This document shows, piece after piece, positions 33,154 through 34,802 of a stretch of 34,802 bases of DNA. The translations under genes and the position numbers were made by a program. This DNA is from an uncultured Clostridia bacterium (GTDB taxonomy: Bacteria > Bacillota > Clostridia > Oscillospirales > Acutalibacteraceae). The DNA is taken from NCBI GenBank assembly GCA_947585615.1, contig CANPXD010000013.1, positions 1-34,802 of the forward strand. Direction: 5' to 3'. The notes beneath the pieces were generated by a model. The model was not told the DNA's origin. It searched no databases and saw only the letters and a program-made list of their open reading frames with translations. Numbering within the stretch: position 1 is the first letter of the stretch; each line of letters begins with the position of its first letter.

Positions 33154-33185
33154 ACAGGCTTCCTTATTAATAACGGGAAGCCTGT
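33154..33185 (-). promoter_or_regulatory. Intercistronic stem-loop between hbd and bcd
   Basis: ACAGGCTTCC and GGAAGCCTGT form a perfect 10-bp stem with a 12-nt A/T-rich loop in the 90-base hbd-bcd gap. On the transcribed (minus) strand no T tract follows, so it should not terminate fully. It could stabilise or process the butyrate-operon mRNA, or partly attenuate it. I saw no convincing separate promoter for bcd. Confidence 0.6.
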
Positions 33186-33191
33186 AATGTT

Positions 33192-34031
33192 TTATTTGCG
33201 GTAATCATAGAAGCCGACACCTGTTTTGCGGCCGAGCTTGCCCGCGCGCACCATTTTTTTAAGCAGCGTTGCCGGGCGGTACTTCGGGTCACCCGTTTCG
33301 GCATAGATTACTTCCATAATGGCAAGCACGATGTCAAGACCTACATAATCACCGAGTTCAAGAGGACCCATCGGATGGTTTGCACCGAGCTTCATGGCAG
33401 TGTCTATATCCTCAACATCGGCAATACCCATTTCGTAAACCGTTATGCCTTCGTTGATAAGAGGAATAAGTATTCTGTTTACAACAAATCCGGGAGCTTC
33501 GTTGACTTCAACAGGGGTTTTTCCGATTTCCTCTGCAATCTCCTTGATTTTTGCAACCATATCGGCAGGCGTGTCTGCACCTGCGATAACCTCAACAAGC
33601 TTCATAACAGGAGCAGGATTGAAAAAGTGCATACCGACAAGCGGTCTGTCAAGCTCTGCTCCGATTTCCGTTATTGAAAGGGAGGAGGTGTTTGTCGCAA
33701 ACATACAATCGGGCTTGACTATGTTCTGAAGCTCCTTGAATGTCTGCTTTTTCACGTCCATAACTTCAAGAGCAGCCTCAACGATTAAATCGCAATCTGT
33801 ACATAATTCTTTTGTTCCTGTGGTGATTTTTGCAAGAATGGCGTCTGCCTTTTCCTGCTCCATTTTGCCCTTGGCGATTCTTTTTTCAAAACCCTTTGCG
33901 ATTTTATTTTTTCCGTTTGCTGCAAATTCATCGTTTATATCGCAAAGAACAACCTCATAGCCGTCAACCTGCGCAAATGTCTGCGCAATTCCGCTGCCCA
34001 TTGTTCCTGCACCGATAATTCCAACTTTCAT
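33192..34031 (-). CDS. hbd: 3-hydroxybutyryl-CoA dehydrogenase
   Basis: Hbd reversibly reduces acetoacetyl-CoA to 3-hydroxybutyryl-CoA with NAD(P)H. The 279-residue product starts with the Rossmann motif '[20 protein letters not shown]', and has '[14 protein letters not shown]', '[17 protein letters not shown]' with the catalytic His, and '[18 protein letters not shown]'. The C-terminal domain '[19 protein letters not shown]' is standard. The ORF-track start at 34160 extends 43 codons into crt. ATG 34031 is chosen because AGGAGG lies at the right distance and it gives the family start. There are 16 bases between crt and hbd. Confidence 0.97.
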   Translation of the reverse strand: MKVGIIGAGTMGSGIAQTFAQVDGYEVVLCDINDEFAANGKNKIAKGFEKRIAKGKMEQEKADAILAKITTGTKELCTDCDLIVEAALEVMDVKKQTFKELQNIVKPDCMFATNTSSLSITEIGAELDRPLVGMHFFNPAPVMKLVEVIAGADTPADMVAKIKEIAEEIGKTPVEVNEAPGFVVNRILIPLINEGITVYEMGIADVEDIDTAMKLGANHPMGPLELGDYVGLDIVLAIMEVIYAETGDPKYRPATLLKKMVRAGKLGRKTGVGFYDYRK

Positions 34032-34047
34032 TGTGATTTCCTCCTGT

Positions 34048-34802
34048 TTACTTATTTTTAAACGGCTCTTTAACCTTTTCCTTGTTTCTGTCAAGGAAGA
34101 AAGCCATACCGTATTTCTGGTCTTCTGTTTCAAAGCAGTCTCCGAAAAGCTTTTCTTCAATTTTGATTGCTTCGTCGATGTTTGTCTGAAGTCCGTCGTT
34201 AATGGCCTTTTTGCAGTTGCGAACGGCTATCGGAGCGTTTGAAGCAATTACGCAAGCCATTTTTTTTGCCATGTTCATAAGTTCTTCCAGAGGATAGACG
34301 GCATTTACAAGACCTATTCTCAGCGCTTCGGGAGCTTTGATATTCCTTGCAGTGAAAATAAGCTGTTTTGCCATTCCAACGCCGACAATTCTCGCGAGGC
34401 GCTGTGTCCCTCCGAAGCCGGGCGTTATTCCGAGACCAACCTCAGGCTGACCGAAAACAGCGTTTTCGGAGCATATTCTAATGTCGCACGCCATTGCAAT
34501 TTCACAGCCGCCGCCGAGGGCAAAGCCGTTTACTGCGGCAATAACGGGAATGGGGAGCGTTTCGATTTTTCTGAAAATATCATTTCCCTTTTTACCGAAC
34601 GCCTCGCCCTCATCCTTTGTGAGAGAACGCATCTCGTCTATATCTGCTCCTGCAACAAAGGATTTTTCACCTGCGCCGGTAATGATAAGCGCACGAATTT
34701 CATCGGTATCTATTGCATCAACGGTCTGTTCAATTTCGTCAAGCACCGCACTGTTAAGAGCGTTGAGCGCTTTTGGGCGGTTTATGGTTAAAACCGCAAC
34801 AG
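34048..34802 (-). CDS. crt: Enoyl-CoA hydratase / crotonase, 5' end outside window
   Basis: Crotonase dehydrates 3-hydroxybutyryl-CoA to crotonyl-CoA. The frame is open to the window end: translation of the last bases gives '[20 protein letters not shown]', the usual N-terminal region, so only a short piece is missing. The oxyanion-hole regions '[11 protein letters not shown]' and '[16 protein letters not shown]' are present, as are both catalytic glutamates (one in GGGCE, one in 'FGQPEVGLG'), and 'PGFGGTQRL' follows. About 250 residues are visible. The gene is the most upstream visible member of the leftward operon; thiolase and the promoter probably lie beyond the edge. Confidence 0.95.
   Translation of the reverse strand, partial: VAVLTINRPKALNALNSAVLDEIEQTVDAIDTDEIRALIITGAGEKSFVAGADIDEMRSLTKDEGEAFGKKGNDIFRKIETLPIPVIAAVNGFALGGGCEIAMACDIRICSENAVFGQPEVGLGITPGFGGTQRLARIVGVGMAKQLIFTARNIKAPEALRIGLVNAVYPLEELMNMAKKMACVIASNAPIAVRNCKKAINDGLQTNIDEAIKIEEKLFGDCFETEDQKYGMAFFLDRNKEKVKEPFKNK

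Noticed and set aside
34032-34160. 43-codon N-terminal extension of hbd
   Set aside because: It overlaps crt coding sequence in another frame, and the Rossmann start MKVGIIGAG with AGGAGG upstream marks the real start.
1-34802. CRISPR arrays, tRNA genes, transposases, prophage or defence genes
   Set aside because: I saw no direct-repeat arrays, cloverleaf-like segments, or integrase, transposase or defence-type domains in the ORFs.

Overview
The window reads as a chromosomal segment of an anaerobic, spore-forming-lineage Firmicute (class Clostridia, most likely an Oscillospiraceae/Ruminococcaceae-type gut bacterium). The reasons are a PolC replicase, the DXP isoprenoid pathway, HemZ, the YabP/YabQ sporulation pair next to DivIC and RqcP, and a crt-hbd-bcd-etfBA butyryl-CoA operon. 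This placement is inferred from gene content and order, not from a database search. Gene density is high, many genes overlap as ATGA/TAATG/GTGA, and no gene-free stretch exceeds 300 bases. I saw no tRNA, rRNA, CRISPR array, insertion sequence or prophage.

Region 1 (1-9666, + strand) is the conserved translation/envelope/replication block: the end of pyrH, frr, uppS, cdsA, dxr, rseP, ispG and polC. It links ribosome recycling, undecaprenyl carrier and phospholipid precursor synthesis, two MEP-pathway steps and the leading-strand polymerase. The PolC here lacks the DnaQ-like 3'-5' exonuclease that is normally inserted in its PHP domain.

Region 2 (9683-15765, +) is a histidine operon with its own promoter, overlapped by an 18-bp palindrome. 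Its order is hisZ-hisG (fused in one ORF), hisD, an exported ComEC-like metallo-beta-lactamase, a DUF3006 protein, hisB, hisA, hisI, hisE. hisC, hisH, hisF and a histidinol-phosphatase gene are not in the window. It runs without a gap into recJ, rel, dtd, an MBL hydrolase and hemZ (15765-22499).

Region 3 (22500-23231) is a monocistronic unit of unknown function: a strong promoter, a 5'-leader hairpin, a coiled-coil protein and a strong terminator. Region 4 (23243-27539, +) is the yabM-yabN-yabO-yabP-yabQ-divIC cluster known from Bacillus, with an HU gene inserted between mazG (yabN) and rqcP (yabO). Region 5 (27553-29515, +) holds a fumarase alpha subunit with no beta subunit beside it and a THUMP-type RNA methyltransferase, ending in a bidirectional terminator.

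Region 6 (29558-34802, - strand) is the butyryl-CoA operon, transcribed leftwards: crt (cut by the window edge), hbd, bcd, etfB, etfA, followed by a translationally coupled ogt. The enzymes take 3-hydroxybutyryl-CoA to crotonyl-CoA and butyryl-CoA, with acetoacetyl-CoA as the input.

Most of the window is ordinary core genome. I found no clearly new multi-gene system. The points most worth a second look are the exonuclease-less PolC, the HisZ-HisG fusion with its palindromic promoter, the MBL/DUF3006 pair inside the his operon, and the orphan coiled-coil transcription unit.
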